Assembly: GCF_001592825.1 (NCBI RefSeq)
Contig: NZ_LTZG01000032.1
Span: 62,001 to 126,000 of the forward strand
Source: Planococcus maritimus
GTDB lineage: Bacteria; Bacillota; Bacilli; Bacillales_A; Planococcaceae
DNA length: 64,000 bases
Reading direction: 5' to 3'
Position numbers and translations under genes: made by a program. The notes beneath the pieces are model-generated. The model ran no database searches and was not told the origin of the DNA. It saw only the letters and a program-made list of their open reading frames with translations. Positions 41,777 to 49,771 of this stretch are shown piece by piece (position 1 is the stretch's first letter; the number at the start of each line of letters is the position of its first letter).

Positions 41777-43540
41777 TTAACTGATGTACTGCCCTGCCTG
41801 ATAAATCGTTTCGGCTACTTGGCGTTTCGCTGCCGTCGTGCCGCCGCGCTGCAGGCGGCTAAGTTCTGCGGTCACCATTTGGGTAAAGCGTGCCAACTCT
41901 TCTCCTTCTGTAAGACCTTGAATGAGCTTACGTGCGATCATTTCGACCTCGAGCAACGCATCGTCAATGAATACTTGCGCCATTTCCACTTTGTGCTGCG
42001 CTTTGGCCTCGTCTTCTTCAAGCATTTGTTGTGCTCGTGCGACCGCCGATTCAGCGGCGTATAAAGCAATGGCTAGATCCGCAAGTTTCAAAAGTGCTTC
42101 TTGCTGCTCTCCAATTGCAGCACCATAGGAGTTAGCGGCAAGACCAAGCGTACTGAGGAAGACGCGGCGTATCGCCCGCACCGCTTCCGTTTCGCGCGCA
42201 AGCGTCCCGATATAGGGCACTTCTGGCGTCTGCATTTCATCAACGGCTTGAGTGGCTGCAGCTTCCAAATCAAAGGCGCCTTTTGCCGCAGCTTTTAATG
42301 CATTTCCAGGGATGAGCAGGCGATTCACTTCGTTTGTTCCTTCAAAAATACGGTTGATGCGTGAATCCCTATATATTTGCTCGATTTTGTATTCCTGGAT
42401 ATAGCCGTAGCCGCCGAACAACTGCAAGCTTTCATCCGCAACAACATCCAATGTCTCGGAACCATATACTTTGCAGATGGCACATTCGGTGGCATATTCC
42501 ATCATTCGTTTGGCAATCAATCCGTGATCCTGTGAATCATACAATCCCCCGAGCGCATCTTCTAAGTAACCGGCAGTCCGGTATTGCAGCGATTCCAACG
42601 CAAAAATGCGTACAGCCATCGATGTAACTTTTTCTTTCGTCGCCGCAAACGCGGAGATGGCGCGCCCAAATTGCTGGCGCTCCTGTGTGTAGCCAAGCGC
42701 CAGCGATAAGCTAAATTTAGCAGCGCCCATGCAGGCAGATCCCAAGTTAAAACGGCCGAGATTCAAAACATTCAACGCTACAAGATGGCCTTTTCCTACT
42801 TCGCCGAGCACATTTTCAATTGGCACTTCACAATCTTCGAATATGACGGGGCGTGTCGATGAGCCTTTGATGCCCATTTTCTTTTCTTCCGGCCCAAGCG
42901 ATAAGCCGGGATGGTTTTTTTCAACGATAAATGCCGTGAACGCTTTGCCATCGACTTTTGCATATGTAATGAAGGTATCGGAAAAAGCGGCATTGGTGAT
43001 GTACATTTTGGTCCCATTCAACTTATAATGCGTTCCTTGCTCATTCAGCACCGCTGTCGTTTGGGCAGCCAAGGCATCCGACCCCGCTCCTGGTTCTGTC
43101 AGGCAATACGCCCCGATAAATTCGCCGCTTGCGAGTTTCGGCAAATAATACGCCTTTTGTTCCGGCGTGCCGAAATACGTAATCGGCAAAGTGGCGATAC
43201 ACGTATGGTTAGAATGTGCCACGCCGTATCCGCCGGCTGGGCCGAGCGATTCACCGACCAATCCTTTGCTGATTTTATCGAGGCCGAGCCCGCCGTATGC
43301 TTCCGGGATGCTATGTGCAAGCAGTCCAAGTTCTCCCGCTTTGCGGAAAAGCTCCTGGACGAGTTCGAAATCCTGGCTTTCCAAGCGCTCGTTGTTCGGA
43401 TGCACTTCTTTCTCCAGAAATTGCTTTGCTGTTTTCGCGATCATTTTGTGTTCATCGGTAAACTGTTCAGGTGTAAAGATTGGACCCGCGGCTTTCTTTA
43501 AAAAATCAGCGCCCCGGTATGCATTCGTTCCAGCTTTCAT
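41777..43540 (-). CDS. Acyl-CoA dehydrogenase family protein (FadE/YusJ type)
   Basis: The 587-residue flavoenzyme has the acyl-CoA dehydrogenase core in residues 20-400 with YCLTEPGAGSDALAAQT (FAD-binding), ERQQFGRAISAFAA, QLFGGYGYIQEYKIEQIYRD and the catalytic-Glu region INRIFEGTNEVNRLLIPG. A C-terminal helical extension of about 180 residues matches the longer B. subtilis FadE type. It catalyses the first oxidation of fatty acid beta-oxidation; acyl length specificity is unknown. No thiolase or hydratase gene is adjacent. Confidence 0.92.
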   Translation of the reverse strand: MKAGTNAYRGADFLKKAAGPIFTPEQFTDEHKMIAKTAKQFLEKEVHPNNERLESQDFELVQELFRKAGELGLLAHSIPEAYGGLGLDKISKGLVGESLGPAGGYGVAHSNHTCIATLPITYFGTPEQKAYYLPKLASGEFIGAYCLTEPGAGSDALAAQTTAVLNEQGTHYKLNGTKMYITNAAFSDTFITYAKVDGKAFTAFIVEKNHPGLSLGPEEKKMGIKGSSTRPVIFEDCEVPIENVLGEVGKGHLVALNVLNLGRFNLGSACMGAAKFSLSLALGYTQERQQFGRAISAFAATKEKVTSMAVRIFALESLQYRTAGYLEDALGGLYDSQDHGLIAKRMMEYATECAICKVYGSETLDVVADESLQLFGGYGYIQEYKIEQIYRDSRINRIFEGTNEVNRLLIPGNALKAAAKGAFDLEAAATQAVDEMQTPEVPYIGTLARETEAVRAIRRVFLSTLGLAANSYGAAIGEQQEALLKLADLAIALYAAESAVARAQQMLEEDEAKAQHKVEMAQVFIDDALLEVEMIARKLIQGLTEGEELARFTQMVTAELSRLQRGGTTAAKRQVAETIYQAGQYIS

Positions 43541-43588
43541 CGTCTCCGTCCCCTTTATTGTTCAAATGTGAACCGCGCTCTGCTTCGT

Positions 43589-44362
43589 TTACATGGCGTG
43601 CATGCCACCGTCGATCATGATGACGTCGCCCGTGACATAATCCGATGCTTTTGCTGCCAGGAATAACGCAGCGCCTTTCAAGTCTTCGTCTGTCCCAAAA
43701 CGATTTAACGGCGTTCTCGCCAGCAAGCCTTCCTCGCCGTGTTTCATGACGTCTTTCGACATTTTCGTCGGGAAAAATCCAGGTGCGATGGCGTTGACGT
43801 TGATATGATGACTCCCCCATTTCGCCGCCAAATCTTTTGTGAATGTGATAACTGCTCCTTTGCTCGTGTTGTAGCCGATGGCATCCATCAGCTTCGGATC
43901 GATTCCTCCGAGTCCTGCGACGGATGCGATATTAATAATCTTGCCGCTGTTTTTTTGAATCATCACTTCTCCCACCGCCTGGCTCATGAGGAACGTGCCA
44001 GTAACATTGACCGCCATCACCTTATTCCATGCTTCCAGCGGCATCTCGGACACTGAGGCTCCCCACGAAGCTCCGGAATTATTCACGAGAATATCGATCG
44101 TTCCGAAAGCCTCCAGCGTTTTTTCAACGACGTTTTTGACATCTTGCGGATTGGTGACGTCACATGCCAGCGCCAAGGTTTTCACGCCCTTCGCCTTAAG
44201 TTTATCTGCCACTTCCTCGCACGCTTCCACTTTGCGCGAACACAGAACCACGTTCGCGCCCGCTTCTGCGAAACCTTCCGCAATTTGCGCTCCAAGACCT
44301 CGACCGCCTCCCGTTACGATAGCCGTCTTGCCTGTTAAATCGAATAAATCCATCACTGACAT
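43589..44362 (-). CDS. SDR family oxidoreductase, 3-hydroxyacyl-type
   Basis: The 257-residue classical SDR starts at the ATG of MSVMDLFDLTGK, after GGGGGA; the open frame is 9 codons longer. It has TGGGRGLG near residue 17, NNSGAS near 95, the active-site Ser in INIASVAGLGG and the intact YNTSK. The C-terminus IMIDGGMHAM is typical. It is the first gene of the operon with acyl-CoA dehydrogenase, QOR, MBL and PanE-like genes, so it may oxidise a hydroxyacyl or alcohol intermediate. Confidence 0.9.
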   Translation of the reverse strand: MSVMDLFDLTGKTAIVTGGGRGLGAQIAEGFAEAGANVVLCSRKVEACEEVADKLKAKGVKTLALACDVTNPQDVKNVVEKTLEAFGTIDILVNNSGASWGASVSEMPLEAWNKVMAVNVTGTFLMSQAVGEVMIQKNSGKIINIASVAGLGGIDPKLMDAIGYNTSKGAVITFTKDLAAKWGSHHINVNAIAPGFFPTKMSKDVMKHGEEGLLARTPLNRFGTDEDLKGAALFLAAKASDYVTGDVIMIDGGMHAM

Positions 44363-44679
44363 ATCAGTTCCCCCTCCGCTTATATGCACGCTAGTCTGTA
44401 TGTTCAGAATACTTGAACTTCATGTTACCGTTTTCATCCATAATTTGCAATTGCCTTCCTATCCAAAAACCCCGGACCGATTGACTCAGGTCCCGGGTCA
44501 AATTGACTCACGTTGATTAGGTTTCATTAGCATTCAGCAATCAGGAAATACGCGGGTCATCGTCCGTTTCGCTGGAGAATTCCCGGTTCATGACAACGAC
44601 AAGAAAAAACGCGTTTTCTCCATAATGGAAGAAAATGCGTTAAACTGATAACACCGATTTATCTAAAGGAGGAGACAAT
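44363..44679. promoter_or_regulatory. Divergent control region with a minus-strand terminator-like hairpin
   Basis: No gene is present. At 44602-44641, read on minus, AACGCATTTTCT pairs with AGAAAACGCGTT (one G-T type pair) and runs into T6, like a terminator, about 240 nt upstream of the SDR operon start. CCCGGACC and GGTCCCGGG near 44471-44497 could pair. TTGACTCA occurs twice (44481 and 44503). Confidence 0.4.
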
Positions 44680-45243
44680 ATGCTCAAACGCTTAGTTATC
44701 ACCGGCTATAAACCGCATGAGCTTGGCATATTTGACGACAAGCACGAAGGCGTCCGCTTTATCAAGAAAGCGCTCGAAAACCGCTTGCGCACACTAGTCG
44801 ACGAAGGTCTCGAATGGGTGATTTTAAGCGGTCAGCTTGGCGTCGAAACTTGGGCCGCCGAAGTGGTCATCGATTTACAGGAAGAATTTCCACAGCTGCA
44901 TTTCGCCATTCTCACCCCATTTGAAGACCAGGAGAAAAATTGGAATGAAGCGAAACAGGAAAAATACGAATTCCTATTATCCCAAGCCGACTTCCACCGC
45001 AGCTTGACGAATAAGCCTTATGAAGCGCCCTGGCAGTTTATCGAGAAAAACAAGTTCTTCCTTAGGAATTCCGACGGCATCCTGCTAATTTACGACGAGG
45101 AAACAGAAGGCTCGCCCAAATTCATCAAGCAAGAAGCCGAGCGCTATGCCGACAAGCAGGAGTATGAAATCTTGCTCATCTCCGCCGACGATTTGCGTAT
45201 TGTGGCCGAAGAAGAACAGCAAAACGAATGGAACGGCTGGTGA
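44680..45243 (+). CDS. YpsA family protein (DUF1273, SLOG superfamily)
   Basis: The 187-residue protein starts MLKRLVITGYKPHELGIF after AAAGGAGGAG. The SLOG-type GxxxE motif is SGQLGVETWAAEVV near residue 50, and LHFAILTPFEDQEKNWNE and NSDGILLIYDEE complete the Rossmann-like fold. SLOG proteins bind nucleotide-derived ligands; B. subtilis YpsA has been linked to cell division control. The gene is monocistronic with a clear terminator. Confidence 0.92.
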   Translation: MLKRLVITGYKPHELGIFDDKHEGVRFIKKALENRLRTLVDEGLEWVILSGQLGVETWAAEVVIDLQEEFPQLHFAILTPFEDQEKNWNEAKQEKYEFLLSQADFHRSLTNKPYEAPWQFIEKNKFFLRNSDGILLIYDEETEGSPKFIKQEAERYADKQEYEILLISADDLRIVAEEEQQNEWNGW

Positions 45244-45247
45244 ATAG

Positions 45248-45280
45248 ATGCTCCGCGCAGAATAGGCGGAGCATTTTTCT
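45248..45280 (+). terminator. Terminator of the ypsA-like gene
   Basis: ATGCTCCGC pairs with GCGGAGCAT, followed by T5. Confidence 0.8.
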
Positions 45281-45399
45281 ATGATCCTGATATTTTTTAT
45301 CTTAAGCAGCAGCTTTTTAATATCAGCTAAGCATTTGACTATTCTGCGGCATTCGTATACCTTTAATAGTTATGCTAAAAAAACATCATAGGAGGAATC

Positions 45400-46890
45400 A
45401 TGAATAAAGCAACCAAAGTTTTCTATATCGCATTCGCACTCGTCATTTTAACTGTCAGTTTCGGGGTTATCGCACCGGAAGCTTTCGAACAAGCAACCGG
45501 CACGATCCGCACTTACATCAATGCAGCTTTCGGCTGGTATTACTTGATGATCATGGCGCTTCTCTTAATCTTCGTCATCGTCATCGTGGTGAGCCCTTAC
45601 GGCAAAATCCGTCTCGGCCGCGACTCGGACCGTCCGGAATTTTCCACGTTCACCTGGCTCGCTATGCTGTTTTCAGCCGGCATGGGCATCGGTCTCGTCT
45701 TCTACGGCGCTTCCGAACCACTATCGCATTTCGCCATCCAGCCAGCAACAGCTGAACCTGGCACTGATGAAGCGTTCAAGGAATCTTTGCAGCGCACTTA
45801 TTACCATTGGGGCATTCACGTCTGGGCCATGTACGGCATGGTCGCCCTGTCCCTGGCATTTTTCCAATTCCGTAAAGGACAGCCGGCTTTGATTTCGACG
45901 ACTTTGAGACCTTTGTTCGGCGACCGCATGAATGGCCCGCTTGGCACATTGGTCGACGTACTGGCTGTATTTGCCACTGTTTTCGGCGTCGCCACCTCGC
46001 TCGGCTTCGGTGCTGCTCAAATTAACGGTGGACTTGCTTACCTCTTCGGCGCTCCTCAGGAATATTGGGTGCAGATGGTCATCATCGGTGTCGTCACGCT
46101 ATTGTTCATCATTTCGGCATGGTCGGGCTTGAACAAAGGAATTAAGTATTTGTCCAATACCAATATGGTTCTGGCCATCGCCTTGCTGATATTGATCCTC
46201 ATTCTGGGGCCAACCATCTTGATTTTGAACTTGTTTACAGAAACCTTCGGAGCTTATGTTCAAAACCTGATCAGCCTAAGTTTCCAATCTGCGCCGCTTG
46301 ATGCAGAAAACCGCAGCTGGCTCGACGGCTGGACAATCTTTTACTGGGCATGGTGGATTTCCTGGGCACCATTTGTCAGCATGTTCATCGCCCGTGTCTC
46401 TAAAGGCCGGACGATCCGCGAATTTCTAATTGGTGTCGTCCTGGCTCCGACGATCTTCGGTTCTTTATGGTTCGGTGCGTTCGGTACCACTGCCATCGAT
46501 ATCCAAAAAAGCGGCATCGACTTGACCGCTTTCCCAACCGAACAAACTTTGTTTGCGACCTTCAGCCAATTGCCGCTTGGCATCGTTATGTCGATTATCG
46601 CCATTTTGCTTGTCAGCACGTTCTTCATCACATCCGCTGACTCGGCGACATTCGTCCTCGGCATGCAATCGACCAAAGGCTCGCTGCTTCCAAGCAACCA
46701 GATCAAAATTCTTTGGGGTATCGCCCAGTCACTCGTCGCCGCGATCTTGCTTTCTGTCGGTGGCTTGACGGCTGTCCAAAACACCATCATTATCGCGGCT
46801 TTGCCGTTCTCGTTTGTCATGATCCTGATGGTCATTGCACTGTTCAAAGCCTTGAATACGGAACATCAATTGATGCAGCGCAAAAAATAA
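45400..46890 (+). CDS. BCCT family glycine betaine-type transporter (OpuD-like), copy 2
   Basis: The 496-residue protein with 12 spans aligns along its whole length with the transporter at 15133. Shared landmarks include GMGIGLVFYG, YYHWGIHVWAMYG, YWAWWISWAPFVSMFIARVS and ITSADSATFVLGMQS. The betaine-box Trp and Tyr are kept. AGGAGG lies before the ATG. It differs from copy 1 mostly in the external loops, so substrate preference may differ. Confidence 0.92.
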   Translation: MNKATKVFYIAFALVILTVSFGVIAPEAFEQATGTIRTYINAAFGWYYLMIMALLLIFVIVIVVSPYGKIRLGRDSDRPEFSTFTWLAMLFSAGMGIGLVFYGASEPLSHFAIQPATAEPGTDEAFKESLQRTYYHWGIHVWAMYGMVALSLAFFQFRKGQPALISTTLRPLFGDRMNGPLGTLVDVLAVFATVFGVATSLGFGAAQINGGLAYLFGAPQEYWVQMVIIGVVTLLFIISAWSGLNKGIKYLSNTNMVLAIALLILILILGPTILILNLFTETFGAYVQNLISLSFQSAPLDAENRSWLDGWTIFYWAWWISWAPFVSMFIARVSKGRTIREFLIGVVLAPTIFGSLWFGAFGTTAIDIQKSGIDLTAFPTEQTLFATFSQLPLGIVMSIIAILLVSTFFITSADSATFVLGMQSTKGSLLPSNQIKILWGIAQSLVAAILLSVGGLTAVQNTIIIAALPFSFVMILMVIALFKALNTEHQLMQRKK

Positions 46891-46897
46891 TCTTCTC

Positions 46898-46924
46898 CCC
46901 GCCATATTAGGCGGGTTTTTTTAC
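46898..46924 (+). terminator. Terminator of the second BCCT gene
   Basis: CCCGCC pairs with GGCGGG around 6 nt, followed by T7. Confidence 0.8.
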
Positions 46925-46963
46925 GCTTTTGGCTGTCTAGAAGAACCATAAAAAAGGCGGCCC

Positions 46964-47896
46964 TCAAGTTGATGGGCCGCTTTTTTGCTGTTCTGTTGTG
47001 CGTCTCTCGTAGGAAGTGCGGTAAGCTTCTCGGCGAAACCTCAGGATCGGGTCTTCCGAACAAATTACCCCTTTTGTCATGACGGTTGGATCGTATAGAG
47101 CCTGTTCGGCTTCAGCAGCAGGCGCGTCGATGATCAATCGTCCAAGAAAAACGCGTTCACGCTCTTTTGGCCAATCGCGCGTCGGGTCATCTGTCGGGTC
47201 GCCCGCTTCACCGATGACGGCATACAACCGAAAAGACACAGGGCTGCGCGAGGTACGTTCAGCCAATTCCCCTTCATAATAGCCAAAAGGCAAATCCTTC
47301 ATATCCTTCAAGGCTCGCCGGTCTTCCCCTGCATCCGGCTCGAATACATATTTGACGGCTTGTTTGTTGCCTGCCTTTTCAAAATAAAAGGCATGGATGG
47401 AATGATAAACGCCCGTCGCGAAACTTTCAGGCACCGTCATTTTTTTCATGCTTGAGAACATCGCCCTCACTTCCGGAAAATCCGTCAGCAACTCTGCCAG
47501 CTCTGCCAACTTCGGTCGCCCTTTTTGAAATGAGCGAGATACCCTAAGCATCTCGACGAAGCGTTCCGGCGAACGGGTAAAGAACACTGGGGATGTCACC
47601 GACACAATATTCGTTACGTCTTCCGGCCCTAGCTGGAATTGAACCGCCAGGCCTTTGACCGGCGACATGGCATCCGCCCACGTGGGATCTGGCGAGAAAT
47701 GGGAAAAGCGCACAAGCACGGGCACCTTGGCATTTTGAAAATGCGCAGCATCGGTCAATGCCGCCGCTTCCCCGCTTCCTTCGAATAACCCTCTATATCC
47801 GGCGCCTCTGGCATGTGCACGCCGATAGCCTTCATGCTCGCCAAAGATTTCTTCTATTTGATTGACCGCCTGTTGTTCTTTTGAACTGGTCTCCAT
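46964..47896 (-). CDS. Catalase-related peroxidase (small catalase family)
   Basis: The 310-residue haem protein of the catalase superfamily is shorter than true catalases (480 or more). The distal His is in RRAHARGAGYRGLFE near residue 28, then VLVRFSHFS, and the proximal Tyr region is FRREAYRTSYERR near the C-terminus. It lacks the C-terminal flavodoxin-like and NADPH domains. I chose the ATG of METSSKE, after AAAAGGAGGG; upstream codons lack a binding site. A sigma-B-like promoter at 47919 places it in general stress defence. Confidence 0.88.
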   Translation of the reverse strand: METSSKEQQAVNQIEEIFGEHEGYRRAHARGAGYRGLFEGSGEAAALTDAAHFQNAKVPVLVRFSHFSPDPTWADAMSPVKGLAVQFQLGPEDVTNIVSVTSPVFFTRSPERFVEMLRVSRSFQKGRPKLAELAELLTDFPEVRAMFSSMKKMTVPESFATGVYHSIHAFYFEKAGNKQAVKYVFEPDAGEDRRALKDMKDLPFGYYEGELAERTSRSPVSFRLYAVIGEAGDPTDDPTRDWPKERERVFLGRLIIDAPAAEAEQALYDPTVMTKGVICSEDPILRFRREAYRTSYERRTTEQQKSGPST

Positions 47897-47918
47897 GCCA
47901 TCCCTCCTTTTTTCTTTT

Positions 47919-47943
47919 ATACCCGCTGTGCATATTATTGAAC
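47919..47943 (-). promoter_or_regulatory. Sigma-B-like promoter of the catalase gene
   Basis: On the minus strand GTTCAA (47938-47943), a 13-nt spacer and GGGTAT (47919-47924), one mismatch to consensus, about 23 nt before the start codon. Confidence 0.6.
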
Positions 47944-47996
47944 AGAACGGGAATACCTTTTGAGTAAAATGCTTTTTCAAAAAGGAGGAAATTGGA

Positions 47997-48266
47997 ATGG
48001 ACTTTCAACATCAAGACAACCGGATTGCCATGTTCGACGGCTCTGAAGAAGCCGGGTTTATCAGCTATGTCGAAAACGGCGATGTGCTGACCGTTGACCA
48101 TACTGAAGTATCCCCAGAAATTAGTGGGCAAGGCATGGGCAAAGAATTGGTCGGTAAAATGGTAGAACATGCACGAAACGAAGGCAAATCAATAGATCCT
48201 CAATGTCCATACGCCAAAAAAGTCATCGACGACACCGAAGAATTTCAGGATGTGCTGGTGAAATAA
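47997..48266 (+). CDS. Short GNAT-type N-acetyltransferase (YjdJ-like)
   Basis: The 89-residue protein is the minimal acetyltransferase form. It has FISYVENGDVLTVDHTEVSPEISGQGMGKELV with the acetyl-CoA loop GQGMGK near residue 43, and CPYAKKVIDD near 75, the CPYA motif of this family. Substrate unknown. AAGGAGG lies about 8 nt before the ATG. The gene is divergent from the catalase gene with about 100 nt between starts. Confidence 0.9.
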   Translation: MDFQHQDNRIAMFDGSEEAGFISYVENGDVLTVDHTEVSPEISGQGMGKELVGKMVEHARNEGKSIDPQCPYAKKVIDDTEEFQDVLVK

Positions 48267-48281
48267 AAGAATAGGCAAAAT

Positions 48282-48313
48282 AAAAAAGACAACTATGAAG
48301 TTGTCTTTTTTCG
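48282..48313. terminator. Bidirectional terminator
   Basis: AAAAAAGACAAC pairs with GTTGTCTTTTTT around 6 nt, between convergent genes. Confidence 0.85.
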
Positions 48314-48327
48314 AGAAGCGGGTTTTA

Positions 48328-49005
48328 TTAACGGAAATCGCCGTCTGCTACGTTGTAGAGATAGCTCCAGTTGTCCGCTTTATGCAAGTCGTGGAATGTG
48401 AGCTTATCGCCTGTGCCAAGCGTCACTTCTTCTCCCATAATTGCGACAACCATTGCCGTTCCTGTGTTGTCCAGGTTCAAGTAAACGTCACCGATCGATG
48501 GACGGATCGAGCTTCTGTCGCGCAAGTCTTCCGCCAGCTGGGCGTCTTGCTGAAGCTGCTCTTCCGATACTTTCCCTTTATCGTAATAAGCGATATCGTT
48601 GCTGCCTTGCTCTTCGCCTGGCACCATCACGAAAAACTCTCTTGATTTGACCGTATTTTGTCTGCTCGTGATAACGTTCTTGCCTTCAACTGATTCGATT
48701 TTCTCGAACTCGTTCAAGGAATAATGGTCCATATAATCTGGGTCCGGCTTAGCGATCAGGATGTAGCCGCCTTCTTCAGCGGATACGTCTTCACGCAAAG
48801 TATAACGCTCTCCGAAAAACATGAACGAATCCATATGTTTCGGCTTGTAAAGCGACACTTCATCAGCGCGGCTTGCCACTTGTTCCATGTCCTTGACGCG
48901 GAACATCAAAACCGATTTTTTAGCGAGTGGCTTGACGGAATAAACTTTATGCAATTCGTTGTTGTAGTAGACAAATTGTCCTTTTCTAACTTGAAGTAAT
49001 TTCAT
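48328..49005 (-). CDS. Hypothetical protein with an EF-P-like or KOW-like N-terminus, 225 aa
   Basis: The start is the ATG of MKLLQVRKGQFVYYNNELHK after GGAGGGG; the open frame is 17 codons longer. The first 45 residues, VRKGQFVYYNNELHKVYSV and SVLMFRVKDMEQV, recall the first barrel of EF-P (rkGdfieyngxxyrV). The rest is soluble, mixed alpha/beta, with an acidic stretch EEQLQQDAQLAEDLRDR and a last domain GDVYLNLDNTGTAMVVAIMG. I do not recognise the family. It stands alone. Confidence 0.72.
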   Translation of the reverse strand: MKLLQVRKGQFVYYNNELHKVYSVKPLAKKSVLMFRVKDMEQVASRADEVSLYKPKHMDSFMFFGERYTLREDVSAEEGGYILIAKPDPDYMDHYSLNEFEKIESVEGKNVITSRQNTVKSREFFVMVPGEEQGSNDIAYYDKGKVSEEQLQQDAQLAEDLRDRSSIRPSIGDVYLNLDNTGTAMVVAIMGEEVTLGTGDKLTFHDLHKADNWSYLYNVADGDFR

Positions 49006-49133
49006 TGTTTCCCCTCCGATACTATCAGTGCTATGGACCATTTTAGAGCAAACCATGCAGGAAGTCCATGCAACCGATTGATTTATCTGCTATTGTGAAA
49101 ACATCCCAAGATTCTGTAAAAGGAGTGACTCGC

Positions 49134-49433
49134 ATGGAATACGAAAGCCGTGAAGATTTCATCATCAAGAAATACCAGCAAGACGAAGAAACGATGGTCC
49201 GTGTATTTGTGCAATGGTGCGTCAATCACAAAGTCGATCCGCTTGCGCTTTATACAGCGGCCTATCCGGCACAGGCTGAAAACCAGTTGCTGAAAACCGC
49301 AATGGAAGAAACCGAAGCCTTCGAATACGACATCGGCGGCGACGTCTTGCTTGAAGTACTTCAATCATTCGGCAATGACGATTTGGCCTTTGAAGTCGCA
49401 AGCGCCATGGAGAAATTGCCGCGCGAGGAGTAG
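49134..49433 (+). CDS. Hypothetical protein, 99 aa
   Basis: AAAGGAG lies about 9 nt before the ATG. The 99-residue soluble acidic protein starts MEYESREDFIIKKYQQDE and continues MVRVFVQWCVNHKVDPLALY and LKTAMEETEAFEYDIGG. It is helix-rich with no catalytic motif. The family is not recognised. The stop is one base away from that of the convergent 66-aa gene, so their mRNAs must overlap. Confidence 0.7.
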   Translation: MEYESREDFIIKKYQQDEETMVRVFVQWCVNHKVDPLALYTAAYPAQAENQLLKTAMEETEAFEYDIGGDVLLEVLQSFGNDDLAFEVASAMEKLPREE

Positions 49434-49434
49434 C

Positions 49435-49635
49435 TTAGTGGCGTCCTTTGCGCGCCAGTTCTTTGGCCCTGTTTTCGATATGGGTCGTGCGCAAGTTTTC
49501 AATACGGTTTGAAGAGACGCGGCTGTAGATGCCATCGAATTTCGACGCCGTTTTTAATTCCTTGCTGTCCACGTCCGCCACATCTTCTACTTCCGAAGGC
49601 GTCCGCTCTTCCACGTCCTGAGTTTCCTTATCCAT
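49435..49635 (-). CDS. Small hydrophilic hypothetical protein, 66 aa
   Basis: GGGGGGG lies about 8 nt before the ATG. The product MDKETQDVEERTPSEVEDVADV... is acidic in its first half and basic in its second (RIENLRTTHIENRAKELARKGRH). It has no membrane span and is likely disordered or helical. A possible sigma-B promoter lies at 49679. Family not recognised. Confidence 0.65.
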   Translation of the reverse strand: MDKETQDVEERTPSEVEDVADVDSKELKTASKFDGIYSRVSSNRIENLRTTHIENRAKELARKGRH

Positions 49636-49678
49636 CGCGAGTTCCCCCCCTTCCGCAAATAAAACCCTTTTTTCAACC

Positions 49679-49704
49679 GTTCCCTTGAATGGCGGGAGGT
49701 AAAC
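49679..49704 (-). promoter_or_regulatory. Possible sigma-B promoter of the 66-aa gene
   Basis: On the minus strand GTTTAC (49699-49704), a 14-nt spacer and GGGAAC (49679-49684): one mismatch in each half. Confidence 0.35.
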
Positions 49705-49725
49705 GTCTAGCCCATAAGACCGACA

Positions 49726-49758
49726 AAAAGAACGGCCGGATATTTGGCCGTTCTTTTA
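49726..49758 (-). terminator. Terminator of the ATP-grasp gene
   Basis: AAAAGAACGGCC pairs perfectly with GGCCGTTCTTTT around 8 nt. Confidence 0.85.
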
Positions 49759-49771
49759 TACTGTTCTTCTT

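Noticed and set aside
42911-43501. 196-codon plus-strand frame opposite the acyl-CoA dehydrogenase gene
   Set aside because: Wholly antisense to a conserved enzyme, without binding site or recognisable motif.
47941-47996. Inverted repeat CCTTTTGA / TCAAAAAGG covering the GNAT ribosome binding site
   Set aside because: The arms are A/T-rich and one base is bulged; such pairing is easily found by chance next to an AAAAGGAGG site.
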